A stretch of 64,000 bases of DNA from Rhabdophis nuchalis (GCA_039707465.1 CM077643.1:40912105-40976104), one strand, 5' to 3'. Shown: positions 33,130 to 44,920, counted from the stretch's first letter. Made by a program: numbers and translations. The notes: generated by a model not told the origin, from the letters alone.

Positions 33130-33433
33130 ATATTTAAATATTTAATTGTACACTGCCTCAGAGTCAGGGAGGGAGACAATTTTAAAATGTGATAAAATAA
33201 GTAAAAAATAAAGAAGACTAATACACACACTTCCTGCCCATCTGTTGATCTTTCTGATCATTTACTTACCTGTCCTGAAGAAAAATATTTTGCAATCTAA
33301 TAGTGTTTATGACCTTAACATGGGTTTAGTCCATTAGTCATCATGTCCTCAAATAAAGGTGAAGAAGCCTGTTTAGCATTAGAATTTTTTAATCAATAAT
33401 TTCAAGAATAAAGTGAATTAAAATATTATCTAC

Positions 33434-33542
33434 CTTTTGCTTGGTTCAAAGGCACTTCTTTATGATCTTTGAAAGGGATCTCACCATTTTTCTTTGGAAG
33501 CTTGTTAGTCTGCCTCTTCAAAGGGGGCTTGCTGCTCATTGC
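33434..33542 (-). CDS. MIS18BP1: MIS18BP1 coding exon 9 of 16
   Basis: Acceptor TTATTCCTCAAG with a good pyrimidine tract, donor GTAGAT. It reads AMSSKPPLKRQTNKLPKKN, then GEIPFKDHKEVPLNQAK. Human has YKMSSKKLKIGERTN at a comparable place. Low complexity; identified mainly by phase and position. Confidence 0.85.
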
Positions 33543-35320
33543 CTTGAGGAATAAAAGAACTAGTATAAACAAATATAATTTCAAAAATTATCCTGCAATA
33601 GTCAAATTCCACCTGCTTAATACTATTCTTTCAAAAGGATTGAGACAAATTGCAATAGATTGCAAGAAATGCAATGAGGATTATCAGGGCATAGAAGTTG
33701 TCTTGTAAGATTTGGCCTTGAGAAAAGACAATTGGGTAATTATAAATAGGCATTCTTCAGCTACCTGAGGTTGTTTCATTTATATGGCCACAATCAATTA
33801 CAGTGTAAGAGTCTTAAACCAGCATTTCCCAACTTTTCCAGCTCAGCGGACCGGCAGAGACATGGTGGGGAGAGGGGGTGATTTTGCACATGCTCACCCA
33901 CGAGATTTACTGTTTGGAAAACAGGCTGCAGACCCCTGCCTTAACTTATAAAGTAAATTCTTACAGGAACCTATTTTCTAGCTGACTGTTCTACCAACTC
34001 CCTAAAGTAACACTTAGGAATTTTCTAAAATTTTCTAACCTATTGGTCTCCCCTTCACTGGATGCCTTCAAGCATACATTTTGTTTTCATTTTTTGAACT
34101 TAAGAGGAGATTAGGATCAATGAATTAAATGGTTTTTTCCAGCTTTGTGATTTATGGATTTGAAGTTACTCTCTCCATTCATTTAAAGTTCAAGCCTTAT
34201 GCACTGTAGACTTTTTTATCTAAATATATAATATCTTTCAGGTAACAGTTGCTACTTTAAATATATAAGATTTCAAAATAACAATATCAGAAATTATTTA
34301 AAAAAACACTACTGAAATTAGCATCAGAAATAATAAAAAAACCATCAGAAGTTGTAAGTTCTTTAAAACAGTTCAATAGAATTAGCAACTTAGTAATGTT
34401 ATTGTTTTCTCTTTAAAATTCCAATCCCTCCTTCCCAAATTTACTGAGGAAATCATGCTATGAATGTGGGCCCACTACTGCAAAACTGTTCCTGGTCAGG
34501 CTCCTAATGTCTACAGAGAGAAGTGCTCAAAATGTTTCAAGTCAAAACTTTCTATCCTTTGTATGCATCAGAAATATTCCAGCATTATTTTATTATTATT
34601 ATTTTTGTACAGAATTAGAACATTTCTCAGAAGAATTAGAATTCAAAAGTATCAGGGAACGTTTGAAACCCAAATCATCTCTATTACAGATAATAACTAT
34701 GAAATATTTAGGTCATTTGATGTCATGCAAGAATGGTTTCAGCCTTCTGGAGCCAAGTGGAAGAAGCAAACTAAGAAAGAATGGTGGTTTAGTTAAAAAT
34801 ATTAACAAACCAAAACTTGTATTCCTTAAAGTCCAAACCCAGCATTTTTAAACTAGAAATTCTGAAACCAAATCTATAATTGAGACACAACTAACATAAT
34901 ACATTCTGAATGTTGCTATCCTAATCTGTATGTATTTATGACCAGATTCAGCAGTCCATCTGCATTTGAAATACAAAGGTCACTGCTTTGAAGACAGCAA
35001 AGTTCTCATTCTGGACAGAGAGGCCCATCTGGTTTGAAAGAGGGCATCTATGATAAAATTGGGCAGCTCTCTCTCAACAAAGGGGAAGGGATATAACACC
35101 CCCTATCTCCTGTCTGCAACACTGTCCTTTCCACAGTCCCAAGAAGGTTCCATACCCTTTTGCTCTCTGGTTCAAGGGATCCTGAGGATACAGATAAATC
35201 CCAAGTGGCCTCAAGGACTCTCAGAGAGCTAATGACAACCTTCAGAGGGCACTGACAATCAGATGGCTGCAAAGAATATAAATCAGTCCATTGTCCATTC
35301 CATTCCATTCCGTTCAGTCA
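33543..35320. other. MIS18BP1 intron, mostly unrecognised
   Basis: A hAT-like fragment (CAGCATTTCCCAACTTTTCC, 33822-33930) is the only repeat I can name. Open frames near 34464-34851 look like chance. Confidence 0.45.
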
Positions 35321-35323
35321 GAA

Positions 35324-35395
35324 CTGAAGAAGCTTCTTGGATGAGAAGCAAAACGTTATAGAGGAAAAAACCCAACAAAGTCCAGTTGCCACTTT
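35324..35395 (+). repeat. Penelope-like terminal repeat, single arm
   Basis: CTGAAGA at 35324-35330, then GCTTCT, loop TGGATG, AGAAGC and AAAACGTT. Same family as the pairs at 14850 and 49075. The conserved G of GAAA is mutated to A. Confidence 0.5.
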
Positions 35396-35602
35396 CAGAT
35401 TACTCAACAGATTATTTCTTTAAGCTCAGGGAAAGTACAATCATTTTCAAGTTAAATTGTACACACAGTGGATTTTTCAATCCATAATACATTCAACTTG
35501 TAGGAATCCAAAATATCTATAAGTAGCACCTGCCTAAAATTTCTATCACTATCATCACTCCAGAATAATAATTTACATATGGTGAGAAAAATGAAATCTT
35601 AC

Positions 35603-35769
35603 AGGCGATAAGTAGTTGGCGCCTCCTTTGTTTATAGTGATATTTAATGCCTGATCTAGACGTATCCGTTCCCCACACCAGTACTGCATGGGTGGCTTAA
35701 TACGCCGCCCACTACGGGTGAAACTCCTCTCACTGTCATTCTGTAAATCAGTGGTTTTCATCTGCATAC
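35603..35769 (-). CDS. MIS18BP1: MIS18BP1 coding exon 8 of 16 (CENP-C-like motif)
   Basis: Acceptor TTGATAG, donor GTAAGA, two bases plus 55 codons. It contains FTRSGRRIKPPMQYWCGERI (35663-35722), which has all the landmarks of a CENP-C motif: R-S-x-R-R, K-P-P, Y-W and G-E-R. That motif is known in KNL2 of chicken, fish and plants, where it binds CENP-A nucleosomes directly; the human protein lacks it. Phase joins exons 7 and 9. Confidence 0.95.
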
Positions 35770-36082
35770 CTATCAAGGAAAACACACACACAAATATTCT
35801 TCAGCAACAACAAATGTCTGCCTGTGTATCAAGGTAAATTGAGTGTAAATGTAAACATAGTTAGAAGCACCCTCATGAATGATCCAAGGAAAAGCTGAAG
35901 TAGCCCTACTGAGCATGTAATTCTCCTTAGTCAACTTTTATTAGCTTAAGATAACTGGAGTCTATAGAAACAAGAGTTATTGGTAATGGAAATATTTTGG
36001 GTTTTAAAAAAAACATTTAATATGAAAGGTTGTTTCCTGCCATATAACTTACCTGCATTTGAACGTTAGGTTAATCTAGATA

Positions 36083-36653
36083 TACTGTATTTCCCCGAAA
36101 ATAAGATCCAGTCTTATTTTCTTTTGGGCAATAAACACCAGGTCTTATTTTTGGGAGATGTCTTACCTGCATAAATTAGGATCACTGCTTCTAGACCTCC
36201 CATGCCCCGACACCTGTTGTGCCACTGTCTTCTGTCTTCTTCTGTGGCTGCTTGTGCCAGAAGCCACATGGTTCATTGTACCAGTGCTGCCACTCGAGGC
36301 AGGAGGCCATGTGGCACATGACGCTGTTGTGCATGTGATTGGCGTCAATGGCGCAATGTGCCACGTGGCATCCGGCCACGAGCGGCCACTGAAGTTGGGC
36401 AGTGGCATGACAAGTGCTGGGGCTTGGGAGGTCTGGCTATGGGGATCCTAAGGGAAGCGGGTGTGGGGTGCGAGGGGCAGCTCCATCCCCCCACCCCAGT
36501 TTCATTTTACACATGTGCATCGCCTCATCTTGTGCAACCAGACCGGGAGGGGGGGGGGGACAAACTGGCCGGAGGGCTTATTTTTGGGGTGGGGCTTATA
36601 TTAGGTGCACACGGGAAAATCAAGCTAGGTCTTATTTTTGGGGAAATATGGTA
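36083..36653. mobile_element. Non-autonomous DNA transposon, family C
   Basis: Left end TACTGTATTTCCCCGAAAAT; right end ATTTTTGGGGAAATATGGTA, its inverse. Longer relative of the copy at 8485-8730. A CpG-rich interior (36240-36560) has given chance open frames. Confidence 0.8.
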
Positions 36654-36887
36654 GTTCTTTCACAACCCACAAAACACATTCTCATCATTGTTTATGGAGC
36701 ATAATATTAACAGGGTTAAGGGATTAATTGGACTAATACATTCTTTCCTCATTCAACAACCAGTCTATTAAATTAGAAGTGAAATGGTTACTAAGCAAAT
36801 GTGACTGAGAAAGAGAAAGAAACACTACTACAAAGATCATTGGTTACTATTATCTCATTTAGGTAAAATTCTCTTGTACAGCTATGC

Positions 36888-37225
36888 CAGTGCTTCTCAA
36901 TTATTTTCTGTCATGCCCCCCCTAGGAAGAAGAAAACATTTCGCGCCCCCCGCGCGACTGTAAATAGTATCATTTGTCTATAAAATTGTTATAAGTACAC
37001 CTCTGCATAACACTGTATCCTTATTAACGTATAAGAGAATAAAAAAAGAAAGAAATGTGGATCAATTTACAACAAAGAATAGCTTTATTAACTGTAGCAG
37101 AAAAGATTTAAAGTGCATTAGAAATTTAAAAAAAAATTAAATCCTTTGCCGAGGTCAAACGCGCCCCCCTTTACGGAGCCTCGCGCCCCCCCTGGGGGGC
37201 CCGCCCCACTATTTGAGAAGCACTG
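36888..37225. mobile_element. hAT-like MITE with 8-bp target duplication
   Basis: The 338-bp unit has ends CAGTGCTTCTCAATTATTTT and, reversed, CAGTGCTTCTCAAATAGTGG. AGCTATGC flanks it exactly at 36880-36887 and 37226-37233. The inner borders have runs such as GCGCCCCCCGCGCG. Confidence 0.9.
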
Positions 37226-37430
37226 AGCTATGCCAGCATTATTCTCAGTCCAGCATTGCATTGTTGTCAGGCCCAAAATCTGGTTGTAAGTGCACACAAT
37301 TTTTATTAGTTTCCTATTGTGAACAACAGTAAATTTCATAGGAAATTATTAGGGTTAGGAACATCATAAATACAACAGTATTTTTTAAAAGACCAAAATC
37401 TTCCCCAAACAAAGAAAATAACATGCATAC

Positions 37431-37582
37431 CATGTATCTTATCATTTTGCAGAGATAATACATCATAAGTAGTGTTCTTTGTTTTACATTTTTTCTCAAT
37501 ATTTTGGGGCAGATCCAGTTCTTCTGGGCATTCGTTTATTTTTTCACTATCATCACTTACAAGAAATGCTCTCTCTTCTTTC
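37431..37582 (-). CDS. MIS18BP1: MIS18BP1 coding exon 7 of 16
   Basis: Acceptor ACATCCTTAG, donor GTATGC; one base, 50 codons, one base. It reads KEERAFLVSDDSEKINECPE. I do not recognise a domain. The phases on both sides (completing W492 and G543) require an exon here, because exons 6 and 8 do not join in frame without it. Confidence 0.85.
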
Positions 37583-37589
37583 CTAAGGA

Positions 37590-38533
37590 TGTAAAGTTTT
37601 GCATAAGTAGTATTAATCGCCTCAATCTTTTAAGCAGATTTCATAATTTCATTAAAATGCTGGAGCAGTAATTATGCTGATGCAGCAGCTCTTTTCTGAA
37701 GTAGTTTGTTGAGATTGGATACAAGGAATTAGGTGAAGCCTTGAGATACCTCTGCAGAACCCCAATTGTTCTAGAAGGCTGCCTTCAACAGAAAATGACA
37801 ATTTCAGTAACTCCAAGCCCTGCTTTCACCCCTCTCCATAGAGAAACATCTTTGTTTCCTAGGTCTCTGCCTAAAGTAGCTGGAGAAGGCAGTTTTCTAA
37901 ACTTTTGGCTGCAAAATCAGTATATAAACTTCTCAAGTGGGATTTTCTTTTTTTTTTTTAAACTTTTGTGGAAGAATTCTATACAACAGTAAAATAATTC
38001 ACATCTAAGGAAAAAATGGTGAATACCAAAAAGGGGTGGGGAAAGGAAAAATGAAAGAATAAACCCGTATGTGGCTTATTTTTGCTCTTATTTCAAAGAG
38101 ACATGGATAACCAGTATTTTCATTGAGGCATTATTGATTACAATTTGAGGAACTGTCAATAGAAATACTCTAGAAATTTACTCAAGGCAACAGAGTATAA
38201 ACTACCTGGGGTCATAGACTAAATTGCATTACATTGGTGTCAGAACCACTGAAACACTTCTGGGTTGAAAGGATTAGCCAGTGATATCACTATTGCCTGG
38301 GGGACACCCAGTTGGAGGGCTCCTTTCATGTCCCTGGCAAAAGCTGGAGTGAAGGTCAGGAGCTCATCCCACCCCAGCACTTGGGTTTCAAACGTGGGAT
38401 GGCTAACCTTCAATCCAGCACCCTCCTTACAAGAACCATCGTGCTCCTATAGATTCAATACAAAGTATAAATAAATGTTGCAGACATTTTTTTTAAAATG
38501 TCTCAAATATTTTGAAGATTGGAAAATTCTTAC
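37590..38533. other. MIS18BP1 intron, no firm element
   Basis: A possible old SINE lies near 38200-38460 (CACTTGGGTTTCAAACGTGG). Nothing else recognised. Confidence 0.4.
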
Positions 38534-38678
38534 CAACAATCACAGCTATCACGACTCAAAAACATAAATATTTTCAGTGACACTGACCTTTTCATATAAC
38601 GAAGCAAATCATCAACAAGCATTTTCCAATTTTTTGGGATTCCTCTCCCAAACTTCTTTATGAATGTAGGTGGTATTC
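38534..38678 (-). CDS. MIS18BP1: MIS18BP1 coding exon 6 of 16 (end of SANTA)
   Basis: Acceptor TTTCAAACAG, donor GTAAGA. It reads GIPPTFIKKFGRGIPKNWKM, then LVDDLLRYMKR. Human has [20 protein letters not shown]. This is the C-terminal end of the SANTA domain and the helix after it. Confidence 0.95.
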
Positions 38679-39537
38679 CTGTTTGAAACAAAGGTATAGC
38701 CTTTGGACAGTTGTTATGTTTTAGAAGGGTGCTTCTTATACCCATTTTTCAAACCTTAGAAGGAGATCAAAACAGGGATAATCTTATAGGATTACAGAAT
38801 TTTAGGTAAATTCCTAAATACCTTAAGTTTGTATTATATCTCCCCTCTCTTTTTGTAATGCTTTATTTTTATACAAATGTTATCCTGGAAATCTCTAGAT
38901 AGAGGAAAGTTATGCATTGTAGAAATTATGACATCAAAGGTTCTACTCAAGCTGATGCTATCATACAATCAGCATTAAGTTAAATTGAAAAAGAAAAAAA
39001 TATTTTGAGAGAAGAGTGCATATAAACATGAAAAGCAGCTTATTTGTACCCTATGACTATCATTAAGTGTTATACCTTATGATTCTTGACGAACGTATCT
39101 TTTCTTTTATGTACCCTGAGAGCATATGCACCAAAGACAAATTCCTTGTGTGTCCAATCAAAAATTCTATTCTATATCATATTGGGCAAAATGCATAAAT
39201 AAAATGAGAGTGCAGATTTCTGTATCCCTTGAAAAATAAAAATAATCATTTTACAGTCACATATATATTCTTCCTGCATTATTGCTCATTCAAGCTATCA
39301 TTTGAAACAAATTAATATTTAGCAAAGTAGTATAGTTTTAAACCTTATATGACAAGCACAGATCAGACAGGTCACTGAATACCAGAAGGGAACTGGAAGT
39401 AATAAAGCACCTGCGTTCAGCAATTTGGGTAATACGCCAGCATAAACAGTTGGAAAAGAAGCAGCAAGATAGAAGCCATTTTCACAAGAAGCCTATAAAA
39501 ATTCCAGGCTGTCCCTGTAGTTTTCCTTTTCTCTTAC

Positions 39538-39668
39538 CTCCTTTCTTCATATTAACTGCATCAATAGGCCCTTCTAACATGTAGGTATTTCCTGTCAAGG
39601 TTTTGACTTGGTTGTGTGCAATGCGTTCTACAATTACATTGCTATGCCAGGGGACATTATCCATATCT
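39538..39668 (-). CDS. MIS18BP1: MIS18BP1 coding exon 5 of 16 (SANTA core)
   Basis: Acceptor TTATTTTAG, donor GTAAGA. It reads WHSNVIVERIAHNQVKTLTG, then YMLEGPIDAVNMKKG, close to human [20 protein letters not shown]. The SANTA domain is found only in KNL2/M18BP1 proteins, so this exon settles the gene identity. Confidence 0.97.
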
Positions 39669-39699
39669 CTAAAATAAAAAGGACATAGTATCATAATTG

Positions 39700-40908
39700 G
39701 AAAAGAATTAATCTCACCCTTATATTTCCTTAGGATCCCAACTCGAAAAGTAACGTGAGCCCACTATAATTTATTTCACTCACTTCCCAATGTATGTGTT
39801 TTATATTGTGAATTGTGTATCTTACTATGTGGATAAGACAGACTTGTCAAGTATTTTCCTTATGAAGAAATATTTGCAGGCATTTTCTGAATCTCTTATA
39901 AAGGACTTAAAGCCTTTGTTAATGGCTCTATTTAACTGGTACAAGATGGACCAGACTGAATACATTTTGATAAATACACAAGTCTATTCAAGATGTAGGT
40001 AATGTGTGGAATATATTCAATTTACTCTTGGAAACTTAGATTCTAAGCCACATTATGTGTTCAAGATTAAGTAGAAACACCGAGCTTCTGAAGGATGGAT
40101 CCATTCCTCCAATGCTCCATTCAGACCTCTGGGGACCTGACCCAGCATGTTGCAGGCTGAAATGGAGCTTCTGAAGGGCAGATATGCCAGGGTAGGACTC
40201 CAGCGGCCTAAACAGAGCTGCAGAGGAGGGCACATAGCTGAGAGGCTGGAGATAAGACTGCTTGCTAAATCTTTGCATGGTAAGTGACCTGGCACAACAG
40301 ATTGGGGGGGGGGGGAAGCAATTGTGGGGAACATGAGTACTTTTCAGTGGGTCAGGGAGCCTTGGATGGTCTTGGCAGGTGGCCTGTTCCATCAGTAGAC
40401 CACCCCCGGCCTTCCCCATCCTGAAGTACTTCTTGTGCACTTAATGAGTCTTGCATTCGATTAGTGAATGCGTGGGCAAAAGGAGGGAGTGATCTTGTTC
40501 AAGGTACACTCCTATGAATACTCGGGTTATGAATGGAATGGGTAGGCTCCATTCCATGCGTAACTCAAGGACTACCTGCATTACCTGGAAAATAGGATCA
40601 AGGAATCAATCCAAACTCAAGTTTTCATTCTTACAAAGTTGTCCACTGCTAAATTTATGGCATAACAACTGCTTCGTTTAAGTTTGCTTATTTTACTTTC
40701 CTTATTTTGTTTTTTGTTTGAGAGGTCGTCTGTATTTATAATTTTTATTTTAAATCGCTCTACGCTCCTCAGAGATAAACTTCACGTTTATGGAAATAAA
40801 TCCAATAAAATAATTCAATACTAATACTAATTCAATACAAGACTAATGCAAGGACTATCCATACAAACCATGCAGACGTATTTGAACAAAACTGAAAAGC
40901 AGTCACTT
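39700..40908. other. MIS18BP1 intron with a transposon end
   Basis: GTAACTCAAGGACTACCTGC at 40559-40580 resembles the right end of a family A MITE. A G run at 40303-40314 is the only other notable feature. Confidence 0.4.
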
Positions 40909-40910
40909 GC
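40909..40910 (-). other. GC 5' splice site within the SANTA domain
   Basis: The exon must end ATACGGAG to keep phase and the human domain length, and the intron then starts GCAAGT. A GT four bases on would shift the frame. This is the same AG|GCAAGT context as at 29574. Confidence 0.8.
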
Positions 40911-41002
40911 CTCCGTATTCCTTCCGCACACACAGCAGTATTGTCGTTGATCACTCTGATTCCCCATTCACTGAGGGATATCACCTCTTTTTCCTTTGAG
41001 AA
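40911..41002 (-). CDS. MIS18BP1: MIS18BP1 coding exon 4 of 16 (start of SANTA)
   Basis: Acceptor TTCTAATTTAG; 30 codons plus two bases. It reads VISLSEWGIRVINDNTAVCA, then EGIR. Human has [20 protein letters not shown]. It joins exon 5 as EGIRRDMDNVPWHS, the same length as the human EGKLIDVTNIYWHS. Confidence 0.96.
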
Positions 41003-41009
41003 CTAAATT

Positions 41010-42133
41010 AGAAAAAATAGGGAATATAATTTCTGCCATTATTGGTTTGCACCCGACTGCAAAATCATACAATGTATACCGACAGTTCAATGACATTCTC
41101 AAATTGATGCTTCTTCCTTATATTTGTGATCACTACCTAAATTCAAACTATGCACATGTTTTATGATTTGAACCTAAATATTTTATTCTGAATTTATGAA
41201 GAAAATAACTTTCATAGCTGGTGTGGTAATGTACCCTTCCTATCATATATGTTATACCAGCCAAGCAAATATTTGTAGACAATAATGCACAACACCTTGG
41301 GTGCCCGTTTATGTATCTTGTTAGTATTATAAGTAATCCCAAAGTAAGGACTGAATCCAAGAAAATCTCGAAGTTTACGGATATTTTTGGGGGGAATTTC
41401 TAAAAGTTTCTTAAATTGTTCTGAGATTCTGAAAGAAATCAAAATTCCATTATTATATTACAGAAATTTAAAACAGTTTTTTTTTTAAAAAAACATGCTT
41501 TTTTAAAATAAAAATTGCAAGGACATAGATGTTTCTGAATCATTTATTCGATCTCTGATCTTCACAATGGTATAAACAAATGGACGTGCCTCTTTTAGGG
41601 AGATGGATGGTCTATTAATAAAAAAATGTAAATAAATAAATGTAAATGAGATGCTAGTAGTTTCCAGGATTTTTTTTTTTAAAAAGTATAATTATTTAAA
41701 GAGAGCTTTTTCAAGATTTATGGTTCTTCAAAATTATTCTTCCGTAAAAAATATCATCTAAAAGAGCAACATGGAAATAAATGATAAGCTAAATTAAGCT
41801 GCAATTAGAGCTGCGAATGTAATCTATTGTCCACAGCTGCCAGGTGATGCCAAGAAAAGCAGCTATATTAGAATAGCAAAACAGTACCCGAAGCTTTGTG
41901 CAAGTCTACTCATTTCCATTTTTCAATGAAGTAACTACAGAAAGTATCCTGGTGAACCATTTATGACCCATACTGATTACCCATTCTGATGTAATAGGGA
42001 AAAATATGTACCACAAGAAAAGACAGTTGTGGTGCCCCCTTTAGTTATGTTTAATCGTGATTGACTATGGCTGGCGTGCAGTTTTTCAAGCCAGCCAGGA
42101 TAAACATGGATAAAATAAAATAAAAGATTCTAC
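41010..42133. other. MIS18BP1 intron, no recognised element
   Basis: AT-rich with several T runs. An open minus-strand stretch (41270-41430) has an AG in front, but it is not needed by the gene model. Confidence 0.45.
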
Positions 42134-42546
42134 CTTCTCATTTGTGCCTGTGTCAGGTTCATCCAAGAGCACTTTGGTAGCAGGGCGTCGTTTCCTTGGT
42201 ATATGGACATTTGGACTAGCAAAAATTGTATCACACAGGTGGGAAGGTTTTTGTGGCAAAACACTTAAATTTTCTCCTGCTTTTTGGTCATATATATATT
42301 TGGATGGAGTCACCAGTGCTTTCTCTTGAAGAAGTTTTCTAAATGTTCTTTTCTTCAAAAATTCTCTAGATTTAACATGATCATCACTCACAACCACAGG
42401 ATTAGGTATTATTGTAAAAGTCTCACTGGCCAATTCAGCAGATTCCACAATAATCTTCTCTTTCTGGCTAACAGTAGTATTTAGGTATTCTTCATTAAAA
42501 TTATTAAGTTGTTTTGTTGGGCAGGGTGTGATTAAAGGTTGCTTTG
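42134..42546 (-). CDS. MIS18BP1: MIS18BP1 coding exon 3 of 16
   Basis: Acceptor TTTATCTACAG, donor GTAGAA; 137 codons. It ends CDTIFASPNVHIPRKRRPA, then TKVLLDEPDTGTNEK. Human has CKIVLATPRLHITIPRRSKR just before SANTA, so the block is conserved. The rest is low-complexity. The basic IPRKRRP looks like a nuclear localisation signal (inference). Confidence 0.93.
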
Positions 42547-42789
42547 CTGTAGATAAAGGAGAGACATTTTAAATTTAGTACAGTGAAACATCTCCTACAG
42601 GAAATATTCTCTTAATAACTATTGTTTCAGGATGAGTTATACTAACTTCTTAGACAATAACTTCTTCTCAATAACAAGAAAAGGCAGAACTCACTTCATT
42701 AAGATGTATGGATAACCAACTAGAATAGTCTGATGGAAGAGTAATTTTACACATGGTAACTACAACATAATTATTATGGAGATGGAGGC

Positions 42790-42905
42790 ATACTGAAGCT
42801 CCCAAAATTGTGGAATGGATTGTGAAAGTGCCAGAATTTGCAGAAATGGCAAAACCAAGTTATTTGGTAAAGGACATAACAACAAATACTTTTTAATAGA
42901 GATTT
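42790..42905 (+). repeat. L1 3' fragment
   Basis: TTGTGGAATGGATTGTGAAA and TTTGCAGAAATGGCAAAACC match the last codons of the L1 ORF2 at 22929 (AGFAEMAK). Confidence 0.6.
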
Positions 42906-43103
42906 TGCTGAAAATAGAAAAAAAGCAAAGCAAAGCAATTTGAAAAACAGTTAAAGAAGGGGTTAAAGATATTTCTGTAATATCAAAAGGGAGGAGTGAT
43001 AATGAGTTTGTTAATAAACATTATAAAACCTGCAGGTTGCTTACTATTTTGTTTAACTAATGTTTCTTTGCATTTATCTTTTACCTATGGCGTAATAAAA
43101 TGA

Positions 43104-43341
43104 TATACAATACAATACAATACAATAGCAGAGTTGGAAGGGACCTTGTAGGTCTTTTAGTCCAACCCCCTGCGTGGGCAGGAACCTTATACCATTTCAG
43201 ACAAATGGCTATCTAACATCTTTTTAAAGACTTCCAGGGTTGGGGCATTCACAACTTCTGGAGGCAAGCTGTTCCAGAGGTTAATTGTTCTAACTGTCAG
43301 GAAATTTCTCCTTAGTTCTAAGTTGCTTCTCTCCTTGATAT
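43104..43341 (-). repeat. CR1 LINE, 3' fragment
   Basis: (AATAC)n followed by CAGAGTTGGAAGGGACCTTG and the GGAGGCAAGCTGTTCCAGAG region. 5'-truncated at CTCCTTGAT. Confidence 0.88.
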
Positions 43342-43818
43342 GATGATGAGATAGCTAGCTAGCTATTGTGTATGCGTTAATATGTGTGAGCATCAATAAC
43401 AAAGAGCTTGCTGAATAGCTTGCACATGCTATTTGATAACCATTTCTGTTTACTTACTTATTTAAATCTATTTATATGCCACCTATTTCACTAACAAGCA
43501 ACTCTAGGTGGCTTACAAATAAAGAAAGGGGTACAAAACATTAAATATGAAATAAATCAAAATGAAATAAGGTAAAAATCAGTACCAGAGTTCTATGGGG
43601 CAAAGGTTTGAAAAAAACTAAAGGCAAATGATGAGTAAACGAATAAAATCAACTGCAAATTATTTGGCAGTTTGCTATCTAGGTTTAGTCATTATAAACA
43701 GAATATTCCATCTTTTACAAGAAAATTATAAAGTGAATTATAAAGGTAGAAAAATTGAAGACAGAATTTCAAGACAAAAATATATGCACAATTTCTCATC
43801 ACCTGAGAAAAGTATTAC

Positions 43819-43950
43819 CTTTCTGCAACCAATCTTTCTGTAACCTCTCTTTTACCCGGGAAAAGAACTTGTTGGGGGATTCCAGAAGTGGAGGACTTAT
43901 TACTGTAGTACATATAGTTTTGTTCACTGCAGTAAAATCTGTCACTGAAA
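43819..43950 (-). CDS. MIS18BP1: MIS18BP1 coding exon 2 of 16 (second SP-K-F-R-K motif)
   Basis: Acceptor TTGTCCTTTCAG (the first of three AGs that all keep phase), donor GTAATA. It reads SPPLLESPNKFFSRVKERLQ. This repeats the ESPxKxFSRxK pattern of the upstream exon; human has one such block (ESPGKIFLRMKEK) in the Mis18-binding region. Confidence 0.88.
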
Positions 43951-44169
43951 CTGAAAGGACAAAACTCACTGATAAATAGTTTTCAATATCTGGTAGATTG
44001 AAAAATAACCTTTTAGAAAACAGGGAATTTAATATATACATGGCAAAATACAATACAAGTAATATAATAGACAAGTGTTGTTACTGAGGAAGTTCAGATG
44101 TGCTTCTGCAAGTTCTCAGAGGTGTCCAATACATAATTTGACAATTAATTAATTATACGGTTATTGCCT

Positions 44170-44530
44170 GAAATGGTCTGAAAAGGTCCCTTCCAACTCT
44201 GCTATTGTATTGTATTGTATTATGGGAAGGACAGCTTATTCAAAAATATTGGTGTTGGTCATCCTCTTAAAAACTCTTTATGGAATAGATCCAAGGTATC
44301 TGAGGAACCAACTTGCTCCAATGGGATTGACCCACCCACTTGTTCTGGCAAAGAGCATAGAGCCCATCAGTCAAGGAATTTCAGCTAGTGGAAATTCTAG
44401 AAGTCTAGAGGAGTCTTTTCTGCCATGGCTCATCTGGAACATCTTGCCACTGGAAATGAGATCAACCACCACCCTTCTAACCTTTAGGAAGAGCCTTAAC
44501 ATCTTGTTCTGCCAGTTGGTGTCAGTCCCT
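44170..44530 (+). repeat. CR1 tail joined to an L2-like relic
   Basis: The CR1 3' block and (TATTG)n occupy 44170-44221. Then comes a decayed L2-type C-terminus (WLIWNILPLEMRSTTTLLTF, compare ALWNDLPPDIRTTTDLHSF at 27443). Confidence 0.55.
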
Positions 44531-44541
44531 GATGGAGAAGC

Positions 44542-44920
44542 TACCGTATTTTTCAGACTATAAGATGCTCCGGACTATAAGACGTACCTAGCTTTTGGGG
44601 AGGAAACCGGGGGGGGGAGGGGAGGGGGGGGGGTCTGCCACTGCCTCCCAGCAATTTGCCTCCTTGCAGCAAACAGCAAGGTCAACTTCAGCACAGCCTG
44701 ATTTAGCATGAGCAACTGATTGGTAGTTGGCTCTGCTTCCCGGAATACAACCGATCAGCTGTTCCAGGCTGCAGGGATCGCCACCACCCAGAAGCCGAAG
44801 GATGGGGCCGGAGGATAAGCGAGGCTTTGGCAACATTTGCCCTATAAGACGCATAGACATTTCCACCCACTTTTGGGGTGGGGGGGGGAGGGTGCGCCTT
44901 AGAGTCCCAAAAATATGATA
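44542..44920. mobile_element. Family B MITE
   Basis: Left end TACCGTATTTTTCAGACTAT; the right end (GGTGCGCCTTAGAGTCCCAAAAATAT) is its decayed inverse. G runs lie at 44609-44632 and 44879-44888. Confidence 0.7.

Noticed and set aside
41212..41442. Possible extra MIS18BP1 exon (ISEQFKKLLEIPPKNIRKLR)
   Set aside because: It has an AG in front, but the flanking exons already join in phase and match human without it; no good donor fits.
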